Assembly: GCA_002421805.1 (NCBI GenBank)
Contig: DISM01000001.1
Coordinates: 7,304 to 71,303, forward strand
Reading direction: 5' to 3'
DNA from: Candidatus Omnitrophica bacterium UBA6210
Lineage (GTDB): Bacteria > Omnitrophota > Gorgyraeia > Velamenicoccales > Velamenicoccaceae
Length of the DNA stretch: 64,000 nucleotides
A model generated the notes under the pieces. That model was given only the letters and a program-made list of their open reading frames with translations. It did no database searches and had not been told where the DNA came from. Position numbers and translations under genes: made by a program. Below, piece by piece: positions 52,388-60,528 of the stretch. Within the stretch, counting starts at the first letter, position 1; every line of letters begins with the position of its first letter.

Positions 52388-53230
52388 ATGAAAACCTTTC
52401 GCCTGATCACATCGGGATATGCCGACGCCGCCACGAACATGGCCGTCGACGAAACCCTCTTCCTCTCTTACAGGGAAAACGGCGGCCTGCCGATCTTGCG
52501 CCTCTACGGCTGGAGGCCGGCCGCGTTCTCCTTCGGCATCTCCCAGGACCCTGCCGCGCTTTTTAACGCCAAGGCGCTTGAGGCCGGCGCCGTATCCATC
52601 GTGCGCAGGCCTACGGGGGGCGGCGCCATCTTTCACGACGATGAACTGACCTACTGCCTCGTGGCCTCGACCGAAGACCTGGGACTGGAGACGCGCGGTG
52701 TCAAGGCATCCTACGGAAGAATTACGTCTTTTCTGATAGAGGCCTATCGCGCCCTGGGGCTGAAAGCCGGATTTGCCGGAGACAACGGCGCACAGGACGT
52801 GCGCCACAAGATCGCCGAACTATGCTCAAGCCGCCACGAAGAATACGACATCCTCATCGGCAACAGGAAGCTCGGGGGCAGCGCGCAAAAACGTTCGAAA
52901 AATATCGTCCTGCAGCACGGTTCCATCCCTTTAAGCTTCGATCGCCGCCGGGCTAAGGCTTTCCTCAAACATCCTTTGCCGGACGCCGCGGCCCTGAGCA
53001 GCCTCCTGGAACGGCGCATCGACGAACACGAAATATCGGAAGCGGTCAAAACAGCTTTCGGGTCCCACTTTTGCGCCGATCTTCTGGATTCGGGTCTGGA
53101 TCGGAGAGAAGAACAGCTGGCACTCTTCTTGAGGAACAACAAATATTCCGCCGATGGCTGGAATCTCAAAAAAGTCGATCCTTTAACAGGAAACACCCAT
53201 GCCTATCGAACGCAGGCCGCCATGGCTTAA
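52388..53230 (+). CDS. lipM: Octanoyltransferase LipM-like (biotin/lipoate protein ligase fold)
   Basis: 280 aa. SGYADAATNMAVDETLF, VRRPTGGGAIFHDDELTYCL, a Cys in AELCSSRHEEYDILIGNRKL and GGSAQKR match LipM, in which that Cys is the acyl acceptor, better than LplA. It loads octanoate from acyl-ACP onto GcvH Lys. The ATG at 52388 fits the family N-terminus but has only weak ribosome binding; an ATG at 52349 is possible. lipA overlaps its end by 32 bp. The LipM/LplA choice is moderate. Confidence 0.83.
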   Translation: MKTFRLITSGYADAATNMAVDETLFLSYRENGGLPILRLYGWRPAAFSFGISQDPAALFNAKALEAGAVSIVRRPTGGGAIFHDDELTYCLVASTEDLGLETRGVKASYGRITSFLIEAYRALGLKAGFAGDNGAQDVRHKIAELCSSRHEEYDILIGNRKLGGSAQKRSKNIVLQHGSIPLSFDRRRAKAFLKHPLPDAAALSSLLERRIDEHEISEAVKTAFGSHFCADLLDSGLDRREEQLALFLRNNKYSADGWNLKKVDPLTGNTHAYRTQAAMA

Positions 53231-54059
53231 AAAAAAGATAGAATTTGGCGACGCCAAAGACACGGCCGAACTGCTGGCCCGCCTCGGCATCAATACCGTC
53301 TGCCGCGAAGCGCGCTGTCCGAACATCTCCGAATGCTATAAGAACCGCCACGCGACATTCCTCATCCTGGGAAAAGTATGCACCCGTTCCTGCGCCTTTT
53401 GCCATGTCACCAAAGGTATTGCCCCCGGACCTCCTGACCCGGCGGAGCCCGCGCGCGTGGCCGAGTGCGCCCGGCAAATGGGATTGCGCCACGTCGTCGT
53501 CACGAGCGTCACGCGCGACGATCTGCCCGACGGCGGCGCCGGCCACTTCGCACGAACTACGGAACTCCTGCGGCAGCTTGCGTCACGGCCGGCCGTCGAA
53601 GTCCTGGTGCCGGACTTCCGGGCGGACGCAAACGCTATCGCCGCTGTCGCCGCCAGCTCGCCGGACATCTTCGGACATAACCTGGAGACCGTCTGCCGTC
53701 TTTATCACCTGAGGCCCGGGGCCGACTATCGCCGTTCCCTTGATGTGCTTGCCTGCGCCAAAAAGAAAAACGCGCGAATCAAGACAAAAACCGCCCTCAT
53801 GCTGGGGCTTGGAGAAACACAAGACGAGGTGACGGAGGCGTTTCGCGATTTAAGAGACGTGGACTGCGACTTTTTGGCGCTGGGGCAATATCTGAGGCCG
53901 GACAAAAAAAATACCGAGGTCAAAGAATATCTTTCGCCTCGGATATTCGAAGAGTACCGCCGGGTCGCCCTCTCTCTGGGCTTCCTTCACGTCGAAAGCG
54001 CGCCTTACGTGCGCAGTTCTTACCGCGCCGGCGCTTACCTGGGACCGCAACCGTCATAG
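53199..54059 (+). CDS. lipA: Lipoyl synthase
   Basis: 286 aa radical SAM enzyme. Auxiliary cluster CREARCPNISEC, radical-SAM cluster CTRSCAFC, VTSVTRDDLPDGGAGHF, LGLGETQDEV and the C-terminal Ser ligand in YVRSSYRAG are all present. It inserts sulfur into the octanoyl chain on GcvH. Last gene of the gcv operon; convergent with the small membrane protein gene. Confidence 0.97.
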   Translation: MPIERRPPWLKKKIEFGDAKDTAELLARLGINTVCREARCPNISECYKNRHATFLILGKVCTRSCAFCHVTKGIAPGPPDPAEPARVAECARQMGLRHVVVTSVTRDDLPDGGAGHFARTTELLRQLASRPAVEVLVPDFRADANAIAAVAASSPDIFGHNLETVCRLYHLRPGADYRRSLDVLACAKKKNARIKTKTALMLGLGETQDEVTEAFRDLRDVDCDFLALGQYLRPDKKNTEVKEYLSPRIFEEYRRVALSLGFLHVESAPYVRSSYRAGAYLGPQPS

Positions 54060-54305
54060 ACGGGTTTTCAGCATGATCGTAATGACGGCGGCCAGCGCAG
54101 CAACCACAAGAAACAGCCCCATCGCCTTCGTATTGCGCACTTCTTTCTCCATGGAAACAGGCTGCATATTCCAGTTGATCCGCCGATAGAAAGCGATCTG
54201 GAACTGGATGGCTTTGTCCGGCTTCAGGTAGATAAAAAGACCAATGACAAAGCTCAGGGCTGAAAAAAGATATAACGCGGGAAAACAATAGAACAGCTTC
54301 CACAT
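54054..54305 (-). CDS. Small two-helix membrane protein
   Basis: 83 aa, not recognised. Two membrane helices (ALYLFSALSFVIGLFIYL and GLFLVVAALAAVITIML) flank a basic loop (YRRINWN). The ATG at 54305 has a perfect AAGGAGG 5 nt upstream; two codons earlier is a GTG. It overlaps the lipA stop by 6 bp and is convergent with it. Confidence 0.65.
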   Translation of the reverse strand: MWKLFYCFPALYLFSALSFVIGLFIYLKPDKAIQFQIAFYRRINWNMQPVSMEKEVRNTKAMGLFLVVAALAAVITIMLKTRL

Positions 54306-54317
54306 ACCCACCTCCTT

Positions 54318-54420
54318 ATCCCACCTCCGGTGGGATAACCCCGCAGCCTGCGCCGTTCATTTTGTGAGTGCCTTGGCCCGCCACCGGCGAGGCCGGGGCG
54401 CATATGAACAAAATGAACAA
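54318..54420. repeat. Hairpin-forming intergenic repeat
   Basis: TATCCCAC/GTGGGATA (54318-54338), then GTTCATTTTGT at 54356-54366 pairing with ACAAAATGAAC at 54409-54419. A GGCC-rich centre lies between. The remaining 70 bp up to 54488 shows nothing I can name. Confidence 0.6.
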
Positions 54421-54488
54421 GCCGATTAGGCAAGGGGTCCTCTCTCTCGTTTCCCTCCGCCTCCGGCGGGATGACTCCATTGTACGAA

Positions 54489-55268
54489 TTATTCTATTTT
54501 CGGCGGACGGCTGGCCGTCGAAAAAAACCGGACAAGATTCAGGACAATCAACCCCAGGAGTCCGGCAAAACTAAGCAAGAAGATCGACCGCCAGAAAACA
54601 TTGGCAGCCCTGAGGATCTTGATGTCTTCGACGTAGATGACCTCGCAGGCCCCGGCGCCGCCGTCTGTGCGGCAGGTGCTCGTGTGCCAGCTGACCTCGG
54701 AAGGCGCATTCCAATCGCCGCCGGAACCGATCTTGCGGGCCTTGACATTCACCAGCTTCCCTGTGATCTTGATCTGGTCCCCATAGACCAGGAAACCGAC
54801 GATCCTCTCGAACTTCCTGTTGCTCATCAAAAGATGGTTATTGGAGATCTGGGTCAGATTGAACGCAATGGGCTCCCGCCACTGCGCCCAGCAAAACCGG
54901 CAGTCCTGAGAGAAAGACAAAGTGCCCGCCCGATACGACTTTTTCGAAAGGTTCTCTCCCCAAATAAGACAAAGGTCAAAAGGAAAGACTTTGTCGAAAT
55001 TATAAATGGTGAATGTCCGGTAATTAAGCTTGTGGACGAGCATGGCGCTGATCTCATAATGATACAGCGGTTCAAGTTCGTAGACATAGCCGTTGGCCTT
55101 GAAGGTGATGGGCGCAGATGCAGCCAGGGGCGTCTGGATGGGGTCCTGAAGGACTTCAGGCGCGATATTGCCGACGCTCTTATAGTTGTTGCGGCCGAAG
55201 AAAGAAATGACAAGCAACCCCAGAAGGCCCCAGAAAAGGTTCTTTCTGATAAAAGACGGGATTCCCAT
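54489..55268 (-). CDS. Membrane-anchored periplasmic protein, conserved unknown
   Basis: 259 aa. N-terminal membrane helix (LFWGLLGLLVISFFG), a long soluble part with YELEPLYHYEISAMLVHKLN, DLCLIWGEN, ISNNHLLMSN, GDQIKITGKLVNV and a Cys pair (TCRTDGGAGACEVIYVEDI), and a C-terminal helix (FLLSFAGLLGLIVLNLV). This pattern recurs in hypothetical proteins of many Gram-negatives, as I recall; function unknown. The -10 box ends 6 nt before the ATG, so the transcript is probably leaderless. Confidence 0.7.
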   Translation of the reverse strand: MGIPSFIRKNLFWGLLGLLVISFFGRNNYKSVGNIAPEVLQDPIQTPLAASAPITFKANGYVYELEPLYHYEISAMLVHKLNYRTFTIYNFDKVFPFDLCLIWGENLSKKSYRAGTLSFSQDCRFCWAQWREPIAFNLTQISNNHLLMSNRKFERIVGFLVYGDQIKITGKLVNVKARKIGSGGDWNAPSEVSWHTSTCRTDGGAGACEVIYVEDIKILRAANVFWRSIFLLSFAGLLGLIVLNLVRFFSTASRPPKIE

Positions 55269-55274
55269 GGCGCT

Positions 55275-55280
55275 ATTATA
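55275..55280 (-). promoter_or_regulatory. -10 box giving a leaderless transcript for the 55268 gene
   Basis: TATAAT on the minus strand at 55280-55275; the ATG begins 7 nt after its end. The -35 region (TTCATC) is poor. Confidence 0.55.
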
Positions 55281-55456
55281 TCACGACACCAAAAAAAGAT
55301 GAATTCAAAAGAGGGAGCAAACCCCGGGCTTTCCATCATGGGCCTCGTTTGACGATCCCTGACCCGTCAAAGAAGGCCCGCAATCGCGGTCAAAAAGATC
55401 TATAACTCGTTAAATAAGAAATAGTTAGAAAATATCTGGAAGCAAGACAGGAGGAC

Positions 55457-55531
55457 AAAAAAAGGACAGGGGGAGAAATCTGGTAAATATTACCGGGCAA
55501 AGCCTGCCCTCTAGTAGTTTCTCCCCCTGTC
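55457..55531 (-). terminator. Branched hairpin terminator downstream of the porin-like gene
   Basis: A perfect 14-bp stem (GACAGGGGGAGAAA at 55465-55478 with TTTCTCCCCCTGTC at 55518-55531) encloses two smaller hairpins, GGTAA/TTACC (55482-55494) and GGGCA/TGCCC (55495-55509), making a three-way junction. On the minus strand it is followed by seven T residues. The rest of the 55269-55632 gap shows nothing else I can name. Confidence 0.85.
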
Positions 55532-55632
55532 TGATATCTTCTTTCACTCTAAAATCTAACACAACAAGAGCCGGATTTTCAAGGGGTGCCGGAAAAGAAA
55601 ACGAAAAAACACGCAGCCACCAGCCGCAGGCG

Positions 55633-56742
55633 TTACCAAGACAACTTGAGACCGATATAGTGCTGGAAAACGGCATCGTCACCGGCGATCCTGGCGGCGT
55701 GGTCGACAAGGTCGTCCGAACCCGCAGCCTGATAGTGAACCGTCGGATTGTCCACCGACGTCATGTTCCACCAGCCGTCAAAAGCATAGAACACCTCAAG
55801 GCTGTATCTTGTTTTCGCTGTCTGCGCCAATGCCACCTTCAGCTGCAATCGCGGCACGAAATTGTTCTCCGAATCCGAAACGCCGATGCTGTAATTCGTC
55901 GGCGCTCCGACAAAAGGCAAGGATACGTTCTCAAAACTCTGCTGTCCCTTAAAGTCCGTCATGCGGTAATAAAAACCGGCACTCATCGAACAATTCAGGC
56001 GGAGGTCTTTCGTGAAACCATGCCCCCCCTTGAACCCAGCCTTGATGCCGACCAGATTATCGCGCAGCGTTTCGGATGTATACGTGTATGTCGGATTGCC
56101 GTTATCATAATCCACGCCCGTCGTCGAGAACGACGCCTCCTGGTCAAAATAAGCGTACGCTACACCCAAGACAGCATCCACACCCCAGCCCTTGACCTCG
56201 CGCATCGCACGGATGAAATCAAGCTGAACATCCACATCCGTCGTCTTATAAGTGAATTTCAAATCCGCCAGGGCATTGGCATTGGTCTGGTCTCCGCCGA
56301 TCTCAACCGCCTGCTGGCCGCTGTGCGTGCTGGCGTCAAGAAAAGGCACAAGCGACGTGTTCGTCGGATTGCCCGCGGCGGCGATAGAACCGCCGGGCAC
56401 TTGCGACAGATCGGTCGTCCCCACCTCTGTGCCGCCGACGCTCAGCTGGAGGCCGGACTTTTCATCGAGGACATAGCCAAAGATCAATGTTCCAAAACCT
56501 CCCCAGGCATCGGCATCATGCTCCAGGGGAGTCCCGACGGCGGCGGCCGCAAAGATCTCGTCCTGGGTCTGGATCAAATGATAACTGTCGCGGCGCTGAT
56601 AAACTCCGCCGCCTTCCAGCCCGATCGTGAGTTTTTGGCCGGCCGGCTGACCTTCGGCAGCTTCGCATGCAAGACAAAAGGATAAAAGGAAAAGAACGCC
56701 GAGGAGAAAAAGAAAAAACGTTCTTCTGAAAAATAAAATCAC
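55633..56742 (-). CDS. Outer-membrane beta-barrel protein
   Basis: 369 aa. Signal peptide (FFLFLLGVLFLLSFCLACEA) and a body rich in alternating hydrophobic/polar strands with GLEGGGVYQRR, NALADLKFTYKTTDVDVQLD and a C-terminal aromatic (HYIGLKLSW), the barrel-insertion signature. The layout resembles the Legionella-type pore-forming (Lpg1974-like) family. A Cys near the signal end could also be a lipobox. Followed by a branched terminator. Ligand unknown. Confidence 0.8.
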   Translation of the reverse strand: MILFFRRTFFLFLLGVLFLLSFCLACEAAEGQPAGQKLTIGLEGGGVYQRRDSYHLIQTQDEIFAAAAVGTPLEHDADAWGGFGTLIFGYVLDEKSGLQLSVGGTEVGTTDLSQVPGGSIAAAGNPTNTSLVPFLDASTHSGQQAVEIGGDQTNANALADLKFTYKTTDVDVQLDFIRAMREVKGWGVDAVLGVAYAYFDQEASFSTTGVDYDNGNPTYTYTSETLRDNLVGIKAGFKGGHGFTKDLRLNCSMSAGFYYRMTDFKGQQSFENVSLPFVGAPTNYSIGVSDSENNFVPRLQLKVALAQTAKTRYSLEVFYAFDGWWNMTSVDNPTVHYQAAGSDDLVDHAARIAGDDAVFQHYIGLKLSW

Positions 56743-56785
56743 AACCCCCTCCTTCTTGTTACAAACCTCTCAAAAAACTCCATCC

Positions 56786-57271
56786 TTATGATCCTGCAAG
56801 CTCCGCATATCTTTCGGGGAATCTGTACCCGCGCCACGTGATCATACCCTCTTTGTTGATGATCAGAAATACGGGGATGCCGCCGATATCATAGGTATCG
56901 CAGACCTTTCCGTCCTCATCCAGAAGGACGGGAAAAGGAAGGCCCTCCTTCTCTGCAAAGCCCTTGACCTTGGCGCTCGCCTCTTTCTTGTTCACGGCGA
57001 GGACTTCAAAACCCTCCTTCTGCAACCCCGGATATCTCTCCTTGAGATTATTAAGCTCGAACGGACAATAAAGGCCGTTCGTCTTCCAGAACATCACAAT
57101 GACATTTTTCTTTCCTTTATACGCGGAGAGGGTAACCGTCCGACCTTCAGGCGTCGACAAGGTAAAATCCTGCGCTTCTTTTGTTTGCGGTGCGGCACCA
57201 CAGGACCCCAGGAAAAATAAATTAAGGACCAACGCCAAAGCAACAGGACCACCCAACCATCGCATTTTCAT
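56786..57271 (-). CDS. Redoxin-fold lipoprotein, single cysteine
   Basis: 161 aa. Lipoprotein signal ending LGSC, then a thioredoxin/peroxiredoxin fold: DFTLSTPEGRTVTLSAYKGK, VIVMFWKTNGLYCPFELNNL, GFEVLAVNKKE, GIPVFLIINKEG. TlpA-type proteins have C-x-x-C; here only the first Cys remains (YCPF), so it may be a one-Cys peroxiredoxin-like or non-reducing protein. AAAGGAG precedes the ATG at 57271. Leader of about 135 nt carries a terminator hairpin. Confidence 0.85.
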   Translation of the reverse strand: MKMRWLGGPVALALVLNLFFLGSCGAAPQTKEAQDFTLSTPEGRTVTLSAYKGKKNVIVMFWKTNGLYCPFELNNLKERYPGLQKEGFEVLAVNKKEASAKVKGFAEKEGLPFPVLLDEDGKVCDTYDIGGIPVFLIINKEGMITWRGYRFPERYAELAGS

Positions 57272-57319
57272 ATACGCTCCTTTTCTGCATCGGCCCACGC
57301 CACCAGGGAAGACCCCGTC

Positions 57320-57351
57320 AAAAAAAACGACCCTCCCGCATGAGAAAGTCG
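57320..57351 (-). terminator. Attenuator-like terminator in the redoxin leader
   Basis: On the minus strand CGAC-T-TCTC / GGGA-G-GTCG followed by eight T residues, lying between promoter 57413-57440 and the ATG at 57271. It would abort most transcripts unless antiterminated; I recognise no known riboswitch class here. Confidence 0.6.
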
Positions 57352-57412
57352 CTTTTCGAGTTTGGCCAGCTGTTTGCCACACCCCTCGCCCCTTTTAAGA
57401 TTTCAGGATCTT

Positions 57413-57440
57413 ATTATACCACTAAAATCCTGAGCGCCAA
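57413..57440 (-). promoter_or_regulatory. Promoter of the redoxin gene
   Basis: On the minus strand TTGGCG (57440-57435), 16 nt, TATAAT (57418-57413). Confidence 0.6.
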
Positions 57441-57538
57441 TCATGCTTTTTCGCTATTCGTAACGATCTGCTTGAAGGGTTGATCGCGGCTGCAAATCAC
57501 TTAAAAAATAACGATCTGAGACAACCCTGAATACAATA

Positions 57539-57558
57539 GCCGCCTCAACAGGGGCGGC
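57539..57558 (-). terminator. Hairpin after the csoR operon
   Basis: GCCGCC/GGCGGC with an 8-nt loop, about 60 bp after the ABC ATPase stop. The following TATTGTATT is only moderately T-rich. 57441-57538 shows nothing I can name. Confidence 0.55.
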
Positions 57559-57621
57559 TTTCATCAGACACGGATAGTTGCTTGGGCCGGGACAGGCGGC
57601 CGGCAGGAAAAAAGCCGGGCC

Positions 57622-58323
57622 TCAGGCATACAAGCTTGATTCTTCCCTGGGAACGACGGAACCGTCTTTGAGATAGACGACGCGTCCGGCCTGGGAACCA
57701 AGCTTGTTATTATGGGTCGTCAACACAATGGTCAGGCCGTCTTTTTGATTGAGTCCTTTTAGGATATGAAATACCTGATCCCCGCTTTTGGTGTCCAGAT
57801 TTCCCGTTGGCTCATCCGCAAAAAGTATCTTTGGCGACGTCACCAAAGCCCGGGCAATCGCCACCCTCTGTCTCTCTCCTCCCGACAACTGCTTGGGCAA
57901 ATGCCCCATCCGGTGCCCCAGGCCGACTTTTTGCAGCAGGCCGATCGCCTTGCGGCGCCCTGACGGCAACCTTGCAAAAAGCAAAGGCAATTCCACATTC
58001 TCCAGGGCTGTCAACGTCGGAATCAGCAAAAAATCCTGGAATACGAACCCCATATTCCCGCGCCGGATGCCGACCAGAGAACTCTCTTTGAGACGGGAAA
58101 CATCCCTGCCTAAAATGCCCAGTTTCCCGCTGGATATCCTGTCCAGACAGCCCAGGATATCCAAAAGCGTGGTCTTCCCAGAACCGGAGGGCCCCATGAT
58201 GGCGATAAATTCCCCGGCCCGTATCTCCAGATCCACGTCCCTGACGGCCCTGATCACCTCCGCGGGAAGTCTGTAAACCTTGGATATGTTCTCCGCCTTG
58301 ATCAAAATATCGTCCATGATCAA
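57622..58323 (-). CDS. ABC transporter ATPase, LolD/MacB-type
   Basis: 233 aa. Walker A GPSGSGKTTLLDILG, signature LSGGERQRVAIARAL, Walker B ILFADEPTGNLD, and the LolD/MacB-type ASALLGIRRGNMGFVFQDF-like Q-loop (VGIRRGNMGFVFQDFLLIP). Its ATG overlaps the permease stop by 4 bp; it is the sixth gene of the csoR operon. It would power a mechanotransmission-type exporter with the next-upstream permease. Confidence 0.94.
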   Translation of the reverse strand: MIMDDILIKAENISKVYRLPAEVIRAVRDVDLEIRAGEFIAIMGPSGSGKTTLLDILGCLDRISSGKLGILGRDVSRLKESSLVGIRRGNMGFVFQDFLLIPTLTALENVELPLLFARLPSGRRKAIGLLQKVGLGHRMGHLPKQLSGGERQRVAIARALVTSPKILFADEPTGNLDTKSGDQVFHILKGLNQKDGLTIVLTTHNNKLGSQAGRVVYLKDGSVVPREESSLYA

Positions 58324-59504
58324 TCTCCCAGCCTTATGGCCTCCACAGGCCTCATCGAAGATGCACGAAATGCCGGATAGATTCCGGCGATCAATCCCAT
58401 GATCACGGCGCCGATGAAAGAAATCCCCAAAAGCCGCAGGGTAATGAACACCAGTTGTCCCGAAGGCGCATACGGCAGGACCCGCCTCAGGATGAATTCA
58501 ACGGCATGTGTGCCGGCGATCGCCATCATGTCGCCTGCGATGCCGCCGATCAAACAAATAAGCGTCGTTTCCATCCAGATGATGCGGAAAATGTCCAATC
58601 GCGAGGCGCCGATGGCCTTCATAACACCGATCTCCTTGGTCCGCTCAAAAACCGACATCAGGATCGTGTTGATGACACCGATGACCGCAATAACAACGGC
58701 GATCAGGGCCACGGCATTGGTCATCGTCCGGGCAGAGGCAATGAGATTAAAAATAGTCCCTTTCACCTGCGCCATGCTGATGACCTGGATTCCCGGTTCA
58801 TTATAAAGATCTTCTTCAAAATCTCCCAACGTGCCCAGATCTTTCAATTTGATGCCGATGCCCGTGAGCTTGCCCGGTAAACCGAATATCCTCTGGGCGG
58901 TCTTGAGCGGCAAAAAGATCACGCCGTCATCCTGCGTACCGGTCCGGTTAAAAATACCGACCACCTTCAGGACTTTATCCACGTTGGGGATAAAGATCTG
59001 GTCTCCCGGCAGGCGCTGCTCAAGTTCCGCGACTTCGTATCCCATGATCGCTTCATCGGCCTCATCTCCCGAAAACCACCCCCCTGTTTTAAACGTAGCC
59101 CATGGTTTCAAAGCGAGATATGATGGATCAATCCCCATATAAAGAACAACGCCGCCCTGGCCACCCTGCCTTTCTTTATCGAACGCCGTTGCCACAAGCT
59201 GCGGCGTTATTTTTTCGATACGAGGGTCCTTGACGATTTTCTCATAGATTGCCTCATCCATATAACGCAGGCCGCCTCCGCCTTGAAGCATCAGCGTTGC
59301 CGCTTCATAAGGACAGCCCTTGGCCGTCACCAAAACCTGATAGCCCATCTTGTCGATGTTACCCGTCAAGGCTCGCTGATACCCGGCGTCAAACCCCAGC
59401 AGGCTTACCAGGACCGCCACCGCGATAGCGACGCCGCCGATCGTCAGAAGAGAACGCACCTTCTTCCTTGCAAGGTTCTTGAATGCGACGGATAACCACG
59501 TCAT
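58320..59504 (-). CDS. FtsX/MacB-type ABC permease
   Basis: 394 aa. One N-terminal membrane helix (VRSLLTIGGVAIAVAVLVSL), a large periplasmic MacB-PCD-like domain (about 45-260), and three C-terminal helices (ALIAVVIAVIGVINTILMSV; WMETTLICLIGGIAGDMMAI; LGISFIGAVIMGLIAGIYPA). FERTKEIGVMKAIGAS is the family coupling motif. MacB-type systems extract lipoproteins or move compounds in the periplasm. No MacA adaptor is encoded here. Overlaps its neighbours by 4 bp each. Confidence 0.93.
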   Translation of the reverse strand: MTWLSVAFKNLARKKVRSLLTIGGVAIAVAVLVSLLGFDAGYQRALTGNIDKMGYQVLVTAKGCPYEAATLMLQGGGGLRYMDEAIYEKIVKDPRIEKITPQLVATAFDKERQGGQGGVVLYMGIDPSYLALKPWATFKTGGWFSGDEADEAIMGYEVAELEQRLPGDQIFIPNVDKVLKVVGIFNRTGTQDDGVIFLPLKTAQRIFGLPGKLTGIGIKLKDLGTLGDFEEDLYNEPGIQVISMAQVKGTIFNLIASARTMTNAVALIAVVIAVIGVINTILMSVFERTKEIGVMKAIGASRLDIFRIIWMETTLICLIGGIAGDMMAIAGTHAVEFILRRVLPYAPSGQLVFITLRLLGISFIGAVIMGLIAGIYPAFRASSMRPVEAIRLGD

Positions 59505-59875
59505 AGGACCTCAACCCCTCTCCCCTCGATCATCACTTCCGTCCCCTTTGTTGTCACTATACCTTCCACCAACACTTTCTTCCCCTGATAGGGAGGAATC
59601 GCCAAGCCCGCCTTGCCTATATCCACATAAATGGTCACACTCCCGTCGGCGGCCTTGACGTAAAACCAGCAACCCGTCGGACACTCGCTGGCGATGACGC
59701 CTTCGATCGTCACCGGCTTGCCTGCATAACCTTTAGGATCGGCGAGAATATCTTTGATGGCCGTCACCTGACGGTTGGAAATGGCCTCGCCGTAGAGTTG
59801 CGGCTTGGCATAGCCGGCAGACACAACGAAAGCCGACAATAAAAAAACAACCAATACTCCAGACAAAGTCTTCAT
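59501..59875 (-). CDS. Secreted OB-fold-like protein
   Basis: 124 aa. Signal peptide (KTLSGVLVVFLLSAFVVSAG), then an OB-fold-like domain (TAIKDILADPKGYAGKPVTI, EGVIASECPTGCWFYVKAAD, GKKVLVEGIVTTKGTEVMIE). The ECPTGCWF Cys pair could bind metal or heme. AAGGGGG precedes the ATG at 59875; an earlier start overlaps the upstream gene. Two-gene junctions are one bp and an ATGA overlap, so it is coupled to the permease. Function unknown. Confidence 0.75.
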   Translation of the reverse strand: MKTLSGVLVVFLLSAFVVSAGYAKPQLYGEAISNRQVTAIKDILADPKGYAGKPVTIEGVIASECPTGCWFYVKAADGSVTIYVDIGKAGLAIPPYQGKKVLVEGIVTTKGTEVMIEGRGVEVL

Positions 59876-59876
59876 T

Positions 59877-60518
59877 TTATTTGCCCCCTTCTTTCCCAAG
59901 ACCGCTCTCAGGCGCATGAAGAAATACATCCAGGAGGATCAGGTTCTTTTTGATCCCCCGCAAGGTCGCCCTGAAATCTTCCCCGCTGTTCTTGCTGGGA
60001 TCTTGGATCTTAGAGACGCGCCCCTCATTGGCCGCCCCCTCTTTCACATCGTATGCTGAAAAATCCTCCAGGCTCAGGCCCTTAAACAGATCGGTAAACG
60101 CCTTATTGCGGAAAACCGCCGACTCCGGCGACGATATCTTCTGGTAATAAAACCCAACGATCCTGCCGGCCGGATCCGTCGCCAGGATCAACTGCAAACC
60201 TCCGTATTGACCCTTCTGGTTAACGCCGTGGATGCGGCCGATAACGTCTTTTCCCTTCAGGACGGTATAATACGCATAAGGCACATCCGGGCTCTCATAG
60301 ACGGTATCAAACTTATCTCCAAGTCTCTCCTCAATGTCCCTCTCCAATGCCTCGCCCCCCGCCTCTTTGATCGTGACGAACGTCGTGCGATAACCGGTTG
60401 ATTCCGGAAAAAGTCTTTTGACATCCCTGTCGGGATCATTCAGGCTGCAGCCGACCGCAGCAAAAGCGTTCGCACAGAGATTTGCGAAGAACAAAAGAAC
60501 AAGAACGCTCCGGAACAT
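59877..60518 (-). CDS. Secreted protein, possibly FMN-binding-domain-like
   Basis: 213 aa. Signal peptide with a Cys at the expected processing site (FAAVGCSLND), so probably a lipoprotein. The middle (YYTVLKGKDVIGRIHGVNQK, GGLQLILATDPAGRIVGFYY, SPESAVFRNKAFTDLFKGLS) has the rhythm of RnfG/NosR-type FMN-binding domains, which attach FMN via Thr; I do not see a clear S/T-G-A-T site. Third in the csoR operon. Low confidence in function, high that it is a real gene. Confidence 0.6.
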   Translation of the reverse strand: MFRSVLVLLFFANLCANAFAAVGCSLNDPDRDVKRLFPESTGYRTTFVTIKEAGGEALERDIEERLGDKFDTVYESPDVPYAYYTVLKGKDVIGRIHGVNQKGQYGGLQLILATDPAGRIVGFYYQKISSPESAVFRNKAFTDLFKGLSLEDFSAYDVKEGAANEGRVSKIQDPSKNSGEDFRATLRGIKKNLILLDVFLHAPESGLGKEGGK

Positions 60519-60528
60519 GGCATCCTTT

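Noticed and set aside
57272..57412. Fluoride, c-di-GMP or TPP riboswitch in the redoxin leader
   Set aside because: None of their conserved cores could be found; only a terminator hairpin is clear.
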